A stretch of DNA of 64,000 nt from an uncultured Prevotellaceae bacterium (GCA_947166345.1 CAMVDU010000004.1:39722-103721), one strand, 5' to 3'; positions 1 through 8,175 are shown, counted from the first letter of the stretch. A program made the numbers and translations. The notes: a model not told the origin generated them from the letters alone.

Positions 1-1
1 C

Positions 2-1516
2 GAGCCTGCCGAGGGTGAGCGTAACGTCAAGTTGCACAAACTGGCCGTCAACCTGCGAGCCATCTGCGACAATAAGAAAGAGGTGCTGATGCAGGTGATG
101 CCACGTTTCGGACTGACAGAAGTAGAACTGAAATCAATCATCGATTCAGCCTGCAAGGAAGAGCCCAAGGGCATTTCGAAGATGATGCAGCAGATTATCG
201 ACGCGCTTGAAATGGGAATACCGTCCGACGAGGTGGAAGACGCAGAAGCCGCTGCCGCCGAGACTGGCGTGAAAGTGAACGTGCGCACCCTGCCCATCGG
301 ACTCAAAGAATCGCTCGTAGGTGTGCCTGTGTCCATGCACCTGCCTGTGCTGGCAGGAATCATGCCCATTGCTGGCGCCTATGCCGACGGCGTAGAGGTG
401 AAATACTGCGACGGAAACACCCAGCATCTGGGACTGATGACCATTATCCGAGGCGAGCAGGCTTCCAACAAAAGCGTGGTGAAAAATGCCATCGAGATAT
501 GGAAACGTCAGCTGGACGAGGAAGACGAGATAGCACGCAAGCGCGAGGAAGAATGGAAGGAGCGCAAGAAGAACCGAAAGGCCAGCGAGAAGGCTCCTGA
601 CGACCCTCACGTGCTCATCCGACAGGTGCCTATCACCATCTCCTGCTCCACCCTTCTGAAGCGATTCAAGAACGCCGCAGGCCATTGTCTCTACAGCTTT
701 GGCGAAGAGCTCGACACATTGAGGAAAACCAACGGAGCAGGCTCGTGGAGCGCCAAGTACGACATCTATCGACTGGGCTTCGATCGTGGCGAATGGGGAC
801 AGGACTACAACTCGGACCAGGCAGAATCGGGCGTCGTAAACGTGGCCTACAACTGGACCGTGCTGGGAACCAACGGAGCCCTTCGCAACTGCTTCAGGAC
901 CGATAACATTGAGAATGGATTGTCCAGCCGAGTGCTCATTGCCGAAATGCCTGACGCATCGTTCGCAAAGATGCCCAAGTTTGTAAAGCGTTCGGATGAA
1001 GACGAAGAGCGAATACAGCAGGCAGTCACACGCCTGCGCACAGCCACAGGGCTTATCGACGTACCACGTCTGCGCAGGGCTATCGAGGGTTGGTGCGAAG
1101 AGAAACGCGTGGAGGCCGCCAAGGACATCGACCACGTGAAAGACACCTATCGCAAGCGTGCTGCCGTCATAGGCTTCCGCTGTGGTGTCATCTTCCATCT
1201 GCTGAGCGGCGCAGCCAAGGAGTCGAAGTCCTGTCTCGACTTCGCCCTGATGATGGCAGAGTACTGTATGCAGCAGCAAATCAAGGTGTTTGGCGAAGCA
1301 CTCGAAAATCAGTTTGCGAAAAATCGCGACGAAGGACTGCGATGCAGTTCCAACAACTCGGTCTTCGACCAGCTGCCCCCAACGTTCACAATGGACGACC
1401 TGCGCGCCCTCAAACGCAACTTCTGTAGTGAGGCTGGTCTCCGCAAAATCATCTCACGCTGGTATCGTGACCAATGGATTGAAAAAATCGACAAGCTCCA
1501 CTGGCGCAAGCTTTGA
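2..1516 (+). CDS. DUF3987 / VirE-type primase-helicase-like protein, 5' partial
   Basis: The frame is open to the left edge of the window, so the N-terminus is missing; the visible part is about 504 residues. It resembles the DUF3987 proteins (often annotated VirE-like) of Bacteroidota mobile islands, which are thought to act as primase/helicase-type replication proteins. The segment GEQASNKSVV lies where a P-loop is expected, but with Asn where the usual Gly of GKS sits, so ATPase activity is uncertain. A charged stretch rich in Glu, Lys and Arg follows (bases about 505-585). The C-terminal part has the conserved basic and aromatic pattern of the family and ends in a winged-helix-like segment (DDLRALKR...ISRWYRDQWIEKID). 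No island partners (HU-like protein, amidase) are in view; they may lie to the left. The gene is followed closely by a short tandem repeat. Family call is fairly sure, function is inferred. Confidence 0.75.
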   Translation, partial: EPAEGERNVKLHKLAVNLRAICDNKKEVLMQVMPRFGLTEVELKSIIDSACKEEPKGISKMMQQIIDALEMGIPSDEVEDAEAAAAETGVKVNVRTLPIGLKESLVGVPVSMHLPVLAGIMPIAGAYADGVEVKYCDGNTQHLGLMTIIRGEQASNKSVVKNAIEIWKRQLDEEDEIARKREEEWKERKKNRKASEKAPDDPHVLIRQVPITISCSTLLKRFKNAAGHCLYSFGEELDTLRKTNGAGSWSAKYDIYRLGFDRGEWGQDYNSDQAESGVVNVAYNWTVLGTNGALRNCFRTDNIENGLSSRVLIAEMPDASFAKMPKFVKRSDEDEERIQQAVTRLRTATGLIDVPRLRRAIEGWCEEKRVEAAKDIDHVKDTYRKRAAVIGFRCGVIFHLLSGAAKESKSCLDFALMMAEYCMQQQIKVFGEALENQFAKNRDEGLRCSSNNSVFDQLPPTFTMDDLRALKRNFCSEAGLRKIISRWYRDQWIEKIDKLHWRKL

Positions 1517-1551
1517 CAAACCTTCACCCACGCTGTCAAATGCTCGCATTC

Positions 1552-1577
1552 GTGACTTTGTGACGTGACTTTGTGAC
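1552..1577 (+). repeat. Perfect 13-bp tandem duplication after the DUF3987 gene
   Basis: The unit GTGACTTTGTGAC occurs twice without a gap (1552-1564 and 1565-1577). It can also be read as alternating GTGACTTT and GTGAC, which resembles the 8-bp units of the inverted arrays at 32.5, 62.9 and 63.8 kb. Confidence 0.8.
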
Positions 1578-1606
1578 ATAAGCACCTCCTATTGTACAAC
1601 ATCCAC

Positions 1607-1639
1607 AAAAAAGGGAGCCGCCGTTCGTCGGGGACTCCC
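1607..1639 (-). terminator. Rho-independent terminator of the lipoprotein gene
   Basis: On the minus strand a GC-rich hairpin with arms starting GGGAG and ending CTCCC (1613-1639) is followed directly by six Ts (1607-1612). It lies about 75 bp beyond the stop of the minus-strand lipoprotein gene. Confidence 0.8.
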
Positions 1640-1712
1640 ATAATCTTATTATCCGAAACTCTGCTCAGCCGTTCATCGACATGAGTACAGAGGGCCTGAT
1701 CCTTTGTGCGAT

Positions 1713-2450
1713 TTATTCCTTATGCAGTTGGTATCCGTCAAGCTTGAGATAATGGTCGCCCTCTTTGTAGTAGCTGATGGTCTTCTCGTTTCCATTATCA
1801 TACTTGACATATACCTTGCCTGAGATGGTATAGCCGTAATAGTCGTCATTGCTCTTTTCGCTGCTCTGCACCTTGTAGGTGAACTTGTACCAACTGCCTA
1901 CTGTGCCGTCGTCCGTATGACGCTCACCGGTGCCGTCCTTCTTGAAGGTCCAGTCTTCCCAGTAGCTTTCCGAATGGTCGCCGGCCCAGGTGCCTACGAG
2001 CGAGTTGTCCACCTTTCCGCTGTCCTTGCCGTTATCCTTGTCCTTGCTTGGACGGGTCAGAACCCATGCGCTGATGCCAGACCCACTCAAGGTCAATGTC
2101 ATGGTTTTATCACCAATACCTGTGAGCATGTAGTTTGTCACTTTTCCGTTGCTCCATGTCACTGCCAGATCGCAGGCTTTAGCATTCAAGATATCCCTTT
2201 CGTTGCTGATGACGTATTTGCCAGTCTGTGTGGTTCCACCGGATTCTGCCCATGTGATAGTGCCATCTTTACTGAACGTAATGGTTCCCGAGGTGTTGCC
2301 TGCACTGGTTATGCCGATACCAACGAAGTTCCAGGTGCCATTGAGCATTGAATTGATGTCTTCGTCGTCTTTGCAGCTAACGAAAACGATGCTGGATACC
2401 ATGACCATCGCAATGGTCATCATGCCAAAGATTTTTTTCTTGTTAAGCAT
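1713..2450 (-). CDS. Lipoprotein with two lipocalin-like repeats
   Basis: The 245-residue product starts with a type II signal peptide; the lipobox ends FVSC with Cys26, so it is probably lipid-anchored. Two similar halves follow. The first begins LNGTWNFVG and the second LVGTWAGDH, and each has a segment of the type TFSKDGT or TFKKDGT. This is the pattern of the small lipocalin-like or META-like beta-sheet domains common in Bacteroidota lipoproteins. The halves are joined by a Lys/Asp-rich linker at about residues 135-147. The gene is monocistronic, with its own -7 box upstream and a hairpin terminator downstream. No enzymatic residues are recognisable; a binding role is possible but not shown. 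Short matching sequences (CCTTTGTGCGATTT) lie at both ends of the gene. Confidence 0.7.
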   Translation of the reverse strand: MLNKKKIFGMMTIAMVMVSSIVFVSCKDDEDINSMLNGTWNFVGIGITSAGNTSGTITFSKDGTITWAESGGTTQTGKYVISNERDILNAKACDLAVTWSNGKVTNYMLTGIGDKTMTLTLSGSGISAWVLTRPSKDKDNGKDSGKVDNSLVGTWAGDHSESYWEDWTFKKDGTGERHTDDGTVGSWYKFTYKVQSSEKSNDDYYGYTISGKVYVKYDNGNEKTISYYKEGDHYLKLDGYQLHKE

Positions 2451-2500
2451 TTTGTTTTGTTTTAAGGGTTATTATTGTTTTAACTTCTTTTTCTCGCGGG

Positions 2501-2508
2501 CAAAGATA
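2501..2508 (-). promoter_or_regulatory. -7 box TATCTTTG of the lipoprotein gene
   Basis: The Bacteroidota -7 consensus TAnnTTTG reads on the minus strand, 50 bp before the ATG at 2450. Confidence 0.7.
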
Positions 2509-2569
2509 CAAATAATTTCTGAATCCACTCCTCTTTTTCTCAAAAATCGATAAAAAAGCCCCATTTTGT

Positions 2570-2592
2570 CACAAAGGGTCAGACCCTTTGTG
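2570..2592. repeat. Perfect 11-bp inverted repeat CACAAAGGGTC / GACCCTTTGTG
   Basis: The two arms are separated by one base (2581). A 14-bp piece of the right side, CCTTTGTGCGATTT (2585-2598), recurs at 1701-1714, so the lipoprotein gene is bracketed by direct copies. The AGGGTCAGACCCT core resembles the REP-like palindromes listed elsewhere in this window. Confidence 0.7.
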
Positions 2593-2621
2593 CGATTTTT
2601 GCACCAAAAGAACAGGAAAGG

Positions 2622-2661
2622 GGTAAAAGAAAAGAGGATGTGCCTGAAAGCGCATCCTCTT
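2622..2661 (-). terminator. Rho-independent terminator of the rpsF-rpsR-rplI operon
   Basis: On the minus strand the arms AAGAGGATG and CATCCTCTT (2653-2661 and 2632-2640) enclose a 12-nt interval and are followed by a T-rich tract. It lies about 70 bp after the rplI stop. Confidence 0.85.
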
Positions 2662-2728
2662 CGTGTTATAATATCAATGATAAGCTTTACAGCAGTTTTG
2701 CTTGTCAATGATTGAAGCTCGGTGCCGA

Positions 2729-3289
2729 TTACTCAGCAGCGGGAGCTTCTTCCTCTTCGGCTACGGGAGCCTCCTCAACGGGAGCCTCTTCGACAACAGC
2801 GGGAGCCTCAGCCTTCTCGGCCTTCTTGGCAGCAGCCAGCTCCTCGGCGTTCTCGGCAACCACGGTGACGGGCACCTCGACAATCACCTCCTTGTGGAAG
2901 TGAACGAGGGCTACATACTCACCCACCTTCTTAATGTCGCGCATGGTGATGATCTTGCGATCAATCTCGATGCCCTGCTTCTTCAGTTCCTCAGCAACGG
3001 TAATGGTGGTTACTGAACCGTAGAGCTGACCAGTGACGCTGACCTTAGCGGCAACTTTGACGCTGACACCCTGCAGAGCCTGTGCACGCTCCTCGGCAGC
3101 AGCCTTCTGAGCAGCCAGCTTGTGGGCCTGCTGCTTCAGGTTCTCAGCCAGAATCTTCTTGGCAGAGGGAGAAGCGATGACTGCCTTACCCTGGGGGATG
3201 AGGTAGTTGCGGCCATAACCCGACTTCACATTCACGATATCGTTCTTAAATCCCAGACCGATAATATCTTCTTTCAGAATCAATTCCAT
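2729..3289 (-). CDS. rplI: 50S ribosomal protein L9 with an acidic Ala/Glu tail
   Basis: The product binds 23S rRNA at the base of the L1 stalk. The N-terminal domain shows the family signature (MELILKEDIIGLGFKNDIVNVKSGYGRNYLIPQGKA), followed by the long connecting helix and the C-terminal domain (GQLYGSVTTITVAEELKKQGIEIDRKII). L9 is usually about 150 residues; this one has 186. The extra part is a repetitive tail of Ala, Glu, Val and Pro from about residue 150, with EEAP-type repeats. Such tails occur in other Bacteroidota L9 proteins. It is the last gene of the operon, 19 bp after rpsR. Confidence 0.97.
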   Translation of the reverse strand: MELILKEDIIGLGFKNDIVNVKSGYGRNYLIPQGKAVIASPSAKKILAENLKQQAHKLAAQKAAAEERAQALQGVSVKVAAKVSVTGQLYGSVTTITVAEELKKQGIEIDRKIITMRDIKKVGEYVALVHFHKEVIVEVPVTVVAENAEELAAAKKAEKAEAPAVVEEAPVEEAPVAEEEEAPAAE

Positions 3290-3308
3290 ACTTTGTCCTC
3301 CTTACTGT

Positions 3309-3575
3309 TTATTTCATCATATCAGTTACATAGGGCAGCAGTGCGATCTGACGGGCACGCTTAACGGCCTGAGCCACACGGCGCTGGAACTTCAGCGAAG
3401 TACCGGTGATGCGACGGGGAAGAATCTTACCCTGCTCGTTCAGGAACTTCTTCAGGAACTCGGGATCTTTGTAGTCGATGTACTTGATGCCACTCTTCTT
3501 GAAACGGCAATACTTCTTCTTCTTGGTGTCGATAGAAGGAGCATTGAGATAACGGATTTCTGTCTGTTCTGCCAT
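3309..3575 (-). CDS. rpsR: 30S ribosomal protein S18
   Basis: An 88-residue basic protein that pairs with S6 on the platform of the small subunit. The family core is clear: [22 protein letters not shown], then [35 protein letters not shown]. Only 3 bp separate it from the upstream rpsF stop. In many bacteria ssb lies between rpsF and rpsR; it is absent here. Confidence 0.98.
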   Translation of the reverse strand: MAEQTEIRYLNAPSIDTKKKKYCRFKKSGIKYIDYKDPEFLKKFLNEQGKILPRRITGTSLKFQRRVAQAVKRARQIALLPYVTDMMK

Positions 3576-3578
3576 GAT

Positions 3579-3926
3579 TTAAGCCTCCTCTACTTTAGTT
3601 TGGTACTTCTTGCGACGCTTCTCGGCATACTCGGCAGCAAACTTGTCGAGCTTCACGGTCTGGAAACGAATCACGCGCTCATCGCGGCGATAGGCTGTCT
3701 CCAGCGTCTTGATCACTTCTGGCTCAGCCTTGAACTCGACCAGGAAATAGAATCCTGAGGTCTTCTTCTCAATCTGATAAGCCAGTTTCTTCAGTCCCCA
3801 GGCCTCTTCATTCAGAATCTCGGCACCCTTGTCGGTGAGCACCTTCTTGAATTTAGCGACCGTTTCCTTTGTCTGATCGTCAGACAAAACGGGAGTCAAA
3901 ATGAAAACGGTTTCGTACTGATTCAT
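3579..3926 (-). CDS. rpsF: 30S ribosomal protein S6
   Basis: A 115-residue protein with the S6 ferredoxin-like fold: it begins [18 protein letters not shown] and has the conserved [18 protein letters not shown] strand and the [14 protein letters not shown] segment. It is the first gene of the rpsF-rpsR-rplI operon; a TACCTTTG box lies about 50 bp upstream. The C-terminus is short and basic. Confidence 0.98.
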   Translation of the reverse strand: MNQYETVFILTPVLSDDQTKETVAKFKKVLTDKGAEILNEEAWGLKKLAYQIEKKTSGFYFLVEFKAEPEVIKTLETAYRRDERVIRFQTVKLDKFAAEYAEKRRKKYQTKVEEA

Positions 3927-3973
3927 AATACGTTTTTAATGTTTATAAATGTTATTTTTGCAAAATGCGGGTG

Positions 3974-3981
3974 CAAAGGTA
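3974..3981 (-). promoter_or_regulatory. -7 box TACCTTTG of the rpsF operon
   Basis: Minus-strand match to TAnnTTTG, leaving a leader of about 40 nt before the rpsF ATG at 3926. Confidence 0.75.
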
Positions 3982-4025
3982 CAAAAAAATTATGAATTAC
4001 GAATGATGAATTATGAATTATTTCT

Positions 4026-4033
4026 TATCTTTG
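4026..4033 (+). promoter_or_regulatory. -7 box TATCTTTG of the small membrane protein gene
   Basis: Plus-strand match to TAnnTTTG, 22 bp before the ATG at 4056. The DNA between this and the rpsF promoter is an imperfect repeat of AATTATGAATTA. Confidence 0.75.
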
Positions 4034-4055
4034 CACCGTTTTTTAACGATTTTAT

Positions 4056-4235
4056 ATGAAATCCTTCCTAAAATACCTCGGATTGGCCTTCATTTTCATT
4101 GGAACGGGCCTGTTTGTAGCCTTGCATCTGCTTGGTTTCACGTTTGTGAACAAACTGATGACGGTACCCCTGGTATTGATAATCGGGGGCACCGTCCTCT
4201 TCGTTTGGATGCTCAAGCGACAGAGCAGGTATTAG
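4056..4235 (+). CDS. Small two-helix membrane protein
   Basis: A 59-residue gene starting MKSFLKYLGLAFIFIGTG and ending KRQSRY. Two hydrophobic segments (about residues 7-26 and 36-53) are separated by a short polar loop; the C-terminus is basic, so it probably faces the cytoplasm. A well-placed -7 box supports a real gene. It converges on the TlpA-type lipoprotein gene with no spacing at all: the two stop codons abut at 4235/4236. I do not recognise a named family. Confidence 0.7.
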   Translation: MKSFLKYLGLAFIFIGTGLFVALHLLGFTFVNKLMTVPLVLIIGGTVLFVWMLKRQSRY

Positions 4236-5129
4236 TTAGAAGCCGTAGATCTCCTTCAGTTTTTCGCCCAGCTTCTCGCCACGCAGGTTGAGAGCAACGA
4301 TTTTGCCATTACCGTCAACAAGGATGCTTGCAGGGATGGAGTTGATGCCATAGACGCCTACTGCACTCGACTGCCATCCACCGAGGTCTGACAGCTGGGG
4401 CCACTTCATACCGATTTGGTTGACAGCCTCTTTCCAGGCATTGGCTTTCTGGTCGAACGAGATGCCGATAATCTCGAAGCCTGCCTCGTGGTATTTCTCG
4501 TAGTTGGCCTTCACATTGGGCATTTCCTGACGGCAGGGGCCGCACCATGAAGCCCAGAAGTCGATCATGACGTACTGACCCTTCCCTACCCAATCGCTGA
4601 GCTTGCGAGGCTGACCGTTCAGGTCGTTGATGGTCATATCGGTGTACATCTTACCAGGAGCACGCTTCTCCAAGCTCTTCAGCATCTCTTTGAGAGGACC
4701 CATCTCAGGAGCATCGTGGAAGGCATTCTTGGGGTCGCACACCTCGACAAGTTCGTCGTACTCAAGCGAATAGGCCACATCATCGAGGAAAGCCACAGGA
4801 ATCATATTGTCCTTGTTCTCACGAATAATCTTGATCTCGGCCTGGACTTTCTCCTCGTAGATAGCCATTGCCTTTTTGACCAACTCTTCCATTTTCTCAG
4901 GATGGGCCTCGGCCTCAGCTTGCAGGTCTTCAAGTTTCTTGTCGAACTCGGCAATCTGCTGCTTATAGGCTTCCAGTTTCTTCTGTTCGTCCTCGTCGCC
5001 ATTCACCTGTTTTGCCTCGGCTTTCTCGTTCTTCACCTCGTCCTTGTCAGGAGTCTTCTGCTTTGCACACGAGGGCAGCACCATCAGCCCCATCAGGGCC
5101 ATGACGCTCAAAAATACCATTTTCTTCAT
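4236..5129 (-). CDS. TlpA/AhpC-type thioredoxin-fold lipoprotein
   Basis: A 297-residue exported disulfide oxidoreductase. I place the start at the ATG giving MKKMVFLSVMALMG because it leads straight into a type II signal peptide with lipobox LPSC (Cys21); the 14 codons upstream are not signal-like. Residues about 30-105 are highly charged and probably coiled coil. The thioredoxin domain covers about 160-297 and has the redox motif WCGPC (Cys196, Cys199) in the context YVMIDFWASWCGPCRQEMPN, plus the cis-Pro segment INSIPASILVD. The N-terminal extension matches Bacteroidota proteins in which DUF4369-like or helical regions precede TlpA. Likely role: thiol-disulfide exchange on periplasmic or surface proteins. 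It is separated from the next minus-strand gene by a simple-repeat spacer. Confidence 0.88.
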   Translation of the reverse strand: MKKMVFLSVMALMGLMVLPSCAKQKTPDKDEVKNEKAEAKQVNGDEDEQKKLEAYKQQIAEFDKKLEDLQAEAEAHPEKMEELVKKAMAIYEEKVQAEIKIIRENKDNMIPVAFLDDVAYSLEYDELVEVCDPKNAFHDAPEMGPLKEMLKSLEKRAPGKMYTDMTINDLNGQPRKLSDWVGKGQYVMIDFWASWCGPCRQEMPNVKANYEKYHEAGFEIIGISFDQKANAWKEAVNQIGMKWPQLSDLGGWQSSAVGVYGINSIPASILVDGNGKIVALNLRGEKLGEKLKEIYGF

Positions 5130-5151
5130 TGTCTTAAATTTTTGTGGGGTT

Positions 5152-5217
5152 ATAATTAATTCATAGTTCATAGTTCATAGTTCATAGTTCTCAGTTCTCA
5201 ATTCTCAGTTTTAATTC
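5152..5217. repeat. Short imperfect tandem repeat spacer (TTCATAG / TTCTCAG units)
   Basis: Units of TTCATAG are repeated and drift into TTCTCAG. The spacer lies between the tlpA-like gene and the DUF1460 gene and covers the latter's last codons. Similar spacers occur at 3990-4020, 8182-8209, 21740-21774, 50106-50150, 51662-51770 and 52886-52925. Confidence 0.6.
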
Positions 5218-6046
5218 TCACCACCCTGATGCCTGCCATCTTCTTGCGCTGCTGCAGGTAGGTGCGCAGGGGCACAGGCTCTTCCACCACCTTCTTATGA
5301 ATGCTCGATGCATCAAGGAAGTAGAGACCGTCATCGTGCCATACGGCAAAGCCCAGATGAGCAATATCGAGGCCAGGCGTGGTGCTGACCGTTGCCAGTA
5401 TGTCGCCATTGTGAACAGCCGCCCGCATAGCCTTCGAGTTGGTGACTGCAGAAGTGGGGATATAACGATAGCGGCGACCTGTGAGCGAGTCTTCCTGAGC
5501 AGCTATAGGTGTCAGGAACTTTGGATGACGCTTCAAGGCGACATAGGCATCAGGATGCTTGGTCATATAGTCAATCTTCAGCGTCTGCACAGCAGTAAAA
5601 GGGGCCTCCTTCTGCTGTATCTCTCGGACAAAGCCCTTGCGGGTGCCATCATCAATCCAATCGCTGAAATAATGGATGCGGCTGGGATAGCCGTTGCACA
5701 CCCCACCACGATAGCGTTGGCGTTGCAGTTGGATGACGAAGTCGGAGAACTGTCGTTCGCCACGCTGGGAGCACAGGGTCAGGGCTACCACGACATCCAC
5801 AAACGTGGTACAGTCGAGTTCCTTGGTGTTGAGCACCAGTCGTTCGTCGTCAGGATAGAGCTCCAGCGTATGGGCCACGTAGGGCCTACCCTCAAACTGA
5901 CGGGCAAACCACAGCGGGTCGGTCTGTCCGCTTGCCAAGAGACGACACACCAAGGTGCTGTCATCAGCAGTATAATGACAGCGTGGCATCTGTGCGGACA
6001 CATCCAGGCACACCACCAGCAGCAGGGCTATCAGCAGTTTTCTCAT
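5198..6046 (-). CDS. DUF1460 family, NlpC/P60-like amidase
   Basis: A 282-residue exported protein with a cleavable signal peptide (MRKLLIALLLVVCLDVSAQ). The core motif LDCTTFVD at about residues 77-84 carries the likely nucleophilic Cys, and DIAHLGFAVW gives the likely catalytic His. This pattern matches DUF1460, whose members resemble cell-wall amidases or endopeptidases. The usual length is about 250-290, so it is complete. Its start overlaps the stop of the upstream DUF4421 gene by 4 bp, so they are translationally coupled. Probable role in cell-wall or muropeptide processing; the substrate is not visible. Confidence 0.85.
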   Translation of the reverse strand: MRKLLIALLLVVCLDVSAQMPRCHYTADDSTLVCRLLASGQTDPLWFARQFEGRPYVAHTLELYPDDERLVLNTKELDCTTFVDVVVALTLCSQRGERQFSDFVIQLQRQRYRGGVCNGYPSRIHYFSDWIDDGTRKGFVREIQQKEAPFTAVQTLKIDYMTKHPDAYVALKRHPKFLTPIAAQEDSLTGRRYRYIPTSAVTNSKAMRAAVHNGDILATVSTTPGLDIAHLGFAVWHDDGLYFLDASSIHKKVVEEPVPLRTYLQQRKKMAGIRVVRIKTEN

Positions 6047-7149
6047 TCCTTTTGTTTACGGTATTTCTTCTTGAGTCCGAAGTTATAGCCCACATAGATA
6101 TTCATCGAGCCAAAGGTGTTGTTGGTCGAGAAACGCGGCTTGTGGAAGTTGTTGGTATGCACGATGACACTGGCACCAGCGAACCAGCGCAACTTATTGT
6201 AAACCAGTCCAAAACGGCCAATGCCGTCGATATTGACCTTCTTGAAGTAGAAGTTCAGATTATGCTGTTCTTCAGTCGCCATATCACCCTTGCTCTGCTT
6301 GTAGGCAATAGCAGCCTGGATGCTGCCTGCCAACAGCCAGTTGGGAGCAAATACCCAGTTGTAGGCATAGCCGCCAGAGACGTTGAAGTCGTTGTACTTC
6401 ACCGACTGGAACATCAGTCCGCTGTCAACAGGCACCGTCTGCGCCATCATCTTACGGTCAATGAGGTTCTGCAGCGCTTCGTGGTCGAACGACAGAGTGT
6501 TATGGGTATAGCCTATGCCAGCCATCCACGAGCCGCAGCTGACCTTCTGAATGGTGCTCTGCGAAAAGGCAGCCGGATAGGAGAAACGTCCGTGATTGAA
6601 GATGTAGTACACGTTGAAACCCGTGATGCCTGCCTTCAGACCGCTGAAAGCTGCGCCTTCGAGGGCCGAGGCGTTGATATTTGGGCCCAGATAGGCATCG
6701 CGAATCTTATAGTCATTACCCGTACGGCGATAGAACAGATCGGCACCTATCTGCGACGAGTAGATGCTCAGGTCCCACTCTTGCTTGATGCGCTTCGGAT
6801 TCAGGTTGGTCAACTCGAACGTGTAGCCTGCGAAAATCCATCGCCAGCCGAAGTAAGGTCCCAACTTGAAGTTCATGTCAGGGGCAAACGTCATCGACTG
6901 GGCGCCATCGCCTGTCTTCAGCGAATACAGGTCGTAAGTATGGGTGGCCTGTAGCATCACGGTGAAGTTATGATGCTGGGGTTCAATGTAGGTAGTGTCT
7001 ATCCAGTCGAAGCCACGCACAATGCGTTTCATCTCCTGGTAACCCGACTCGTCGGTAGTCCGCCTACGCAATGTGTCGCCTCGTTCGGCAGCACCAAACG
7101 CAGCGCCGAAAGTCAGCAGAAGCACCAGAACCGACAGTATTCTTTTCAC
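6043..7149 (-). CDS. DUF4421 family outer-surface protein
   Basis: A 368-residue protein with a signal peptide (MKRILSVLVLLLTFGAAFGA). The mature part has regularly spaced aromatic residues typical of an outer-membrane beta-barrel and contains PYFGWRWIFAGYTFEL and KVNIDGIGRFGLVYNK, typical of DUF4421. It ends with a charged tail KKKYRKQKE. It lies 12 bp after the oxidoreductase gene and overlaps the DUF1460 gene by 4 bp, so the three form one minus-strand operon. The function of DUF4421 is not known. Confidence 0.8.
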   Translation of the reverse strand: MKRILSVLVLLLTFGAAFGAAERGDTLRRRTTDESGYQEMKRIVRGFDWIDTTYIEPQHHNFTVMLQATHTYDLYSLKTGDGAQSMTFAPDMNFKLGPYFGWRWIFAGYTFELTNLNPKRIKQEWDLSIYSSQIGADLFYRRTGNDYKIRDAYLGPNINASALEGAAFSGLKAGITGFNVYYIFNHGRFSYPAAFSQSTIQKVSCGSWMAGIGYTHNTLSFDHEALQNLIDRKMMAQTVPVDSGLMFQSVKYNDFNVSGGYAYNWVFAPNWLLAGSIQAAIAYKQSKGDMATEEQHNLNFYFKKVNIDGIGRFGLVYNKLRWFAGASVIVHTNNFHKPRFSTNNTFGSMNIYVGYNFGLKKKYRKQKE

Positions 7150-7161
7150 GTCCTACATTCG

Positions 7162-8142
7162 TTATTTACCCAGAATGCGGTCGAGCACCCAGTTGGTGGG
7201 CGTCGCCGTTATGCTGGTACACTCGCAGAGGGCAATTCCCTGCAGGTGTTCTATCACATTCTTAATAATAGGATATTGTACGTACGAGGGATTCTCAACC
7301 TCAATATTCTCCGTACCTTTGCTCGTATGGACCACAATGGGCGAATAGCTGAACACGGAGAAGCTCAGCGACCCCCTGTCACCAACAATCTCGATGCGGT
7401 CGGTGGTAGCCGATTCGTGAGCCACAAAGCACCACGACCCACTGCCTGGCACACCATTCTCGAAACGGAAGACAGCACTCACGGAGTCCTCGGCACTATA
7501 CAGGCGACCTCTATTGGCACAGATGCCCTGAGCCTCGACGATAACGCCGAAATAGTACTGAAGAAGGTCGAGCTGATGAGGAGCCAGGTCGTAGAAGTAA
7601 CCACCGCCGGCAATGTCGGGTTGCAAACGCCAAGGGAGGGTCTCGGGATGCGAGTAATCTAACTGACGGGGAGGTACGGCGAAGCGTATCTGTACGTTGA
7701 TGACACTACCGATAACACCACCGTCAACTATATCCTTCACCTTCTGGAAATAAGGCAGATAGCGGCGGTAGTAAGCCACAAAGCAGGGCACGCCCGTCAA
7801 TTCGGATATGCGGTTGATACGGGCACAGTCTTCATAGCACGAGGCCAGCGGTTTTTCCACATAGACAGGTTTGCCAGCCTTCATCGCCATGATGGCAAAG
7901 GTAGCATGACTGGAAGGTGGTGTGGCCACATAGACGGCATTCACGTCAGGGTCGTCAATGAGTTGTTGGGCATCGGTGTACCAGCGAGGCACACCGTGAC
8001 GCTCGGCATAGGAACGGGCCTTTTCTGCATGACGGCTCATCACAGCCACCACACTCGACCCCTCGACCATTCCGAAGGCAGGTCCGCTCTTGATCTCGCA
8101 CACCTCACCACAGCCGATGAAACCCCATTTCAGTATCTTCAT
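7162..8142 (-). CDS. Gfo/Idh/MocA-family NAD(P)-dependent oxidoreductase
   Basis: A 326-residue dehydrogenase. I chose the ATG giving MKILKWGFIGCGEVCEIKSGPAF because the Rossmann motif GxGxxx starts within 10 residues; the longer frame adds only non-conserved residues. The N-terminal half binds NAD(P), with the family motif VEKPLA (residues about 92-97, containing the catalytic-region Lys). The C-terminal half has GGGYFYDLAPHQLDLLQYYFG, with the conserved DxxxHxxD-like pattern. Members oxidise or reduce sugars and their derivatives; the substrate cannot be read here. It is first in the operon with DUF4421 and DUF1460. Confidence 0.9.
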   Translation of the reverse strand: MKILKWGFIGCGEVCEIKSGPAFGMVEGSSVVAVMSRHAEKARSYAERHGVPRWYTDAQQLIDDPDVNAVYVATPPSSHATFAIMAMKAGKPVYVEKPLASCYEDCARINRISELTGVPCFVAYYRRYLPYFQKVKDIVDGGVIGSVINVQIRFAVPPRQLDYSHPETLPWRLQPDIAGGGYFYDLAPHQLDLLQYYFGVIVEAQGICANRGRLYSAEDSVSAVFRFENGVPGSGSWCFVAHESATTDRIEIVGDRGSLSFSVFSYSPIVVHTSKGTENIEVENPSYVQYPIIKNVIEHLQGIALCECTSITATPTNWVLDRILGK

Positions 8143-8167
8143 TCTGACAGTATTTCGAAATTTTCTG

Positions 8168-8175
8168 CAAAGGTA
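8168..8175 (-). promoter_or_regulatory. -7 box TACCTTTG of the oxidoreductase operon
   Basis: Minus-strand TAnnTTTG, about 25 bp before the ATG at 8142. It is divergent from the plus-strand box at 8220, with AATTCAT repeats between. Confidence 0.7.

Noticed and set aside
146..1279. Minus-strand open frame opposite the DUF3987 gene
   Set aside because: Shadow of a clear family protein; Cys/His-rich composition typical of antisense frames.
2472..2708. Minus-strand 78-codon frame upstream of the lipoprotein gene
   Set aside because: It covers the palindrome, the rplI terminator and the lipoprotein promoter, so it cannot be a gene in this arrangement.
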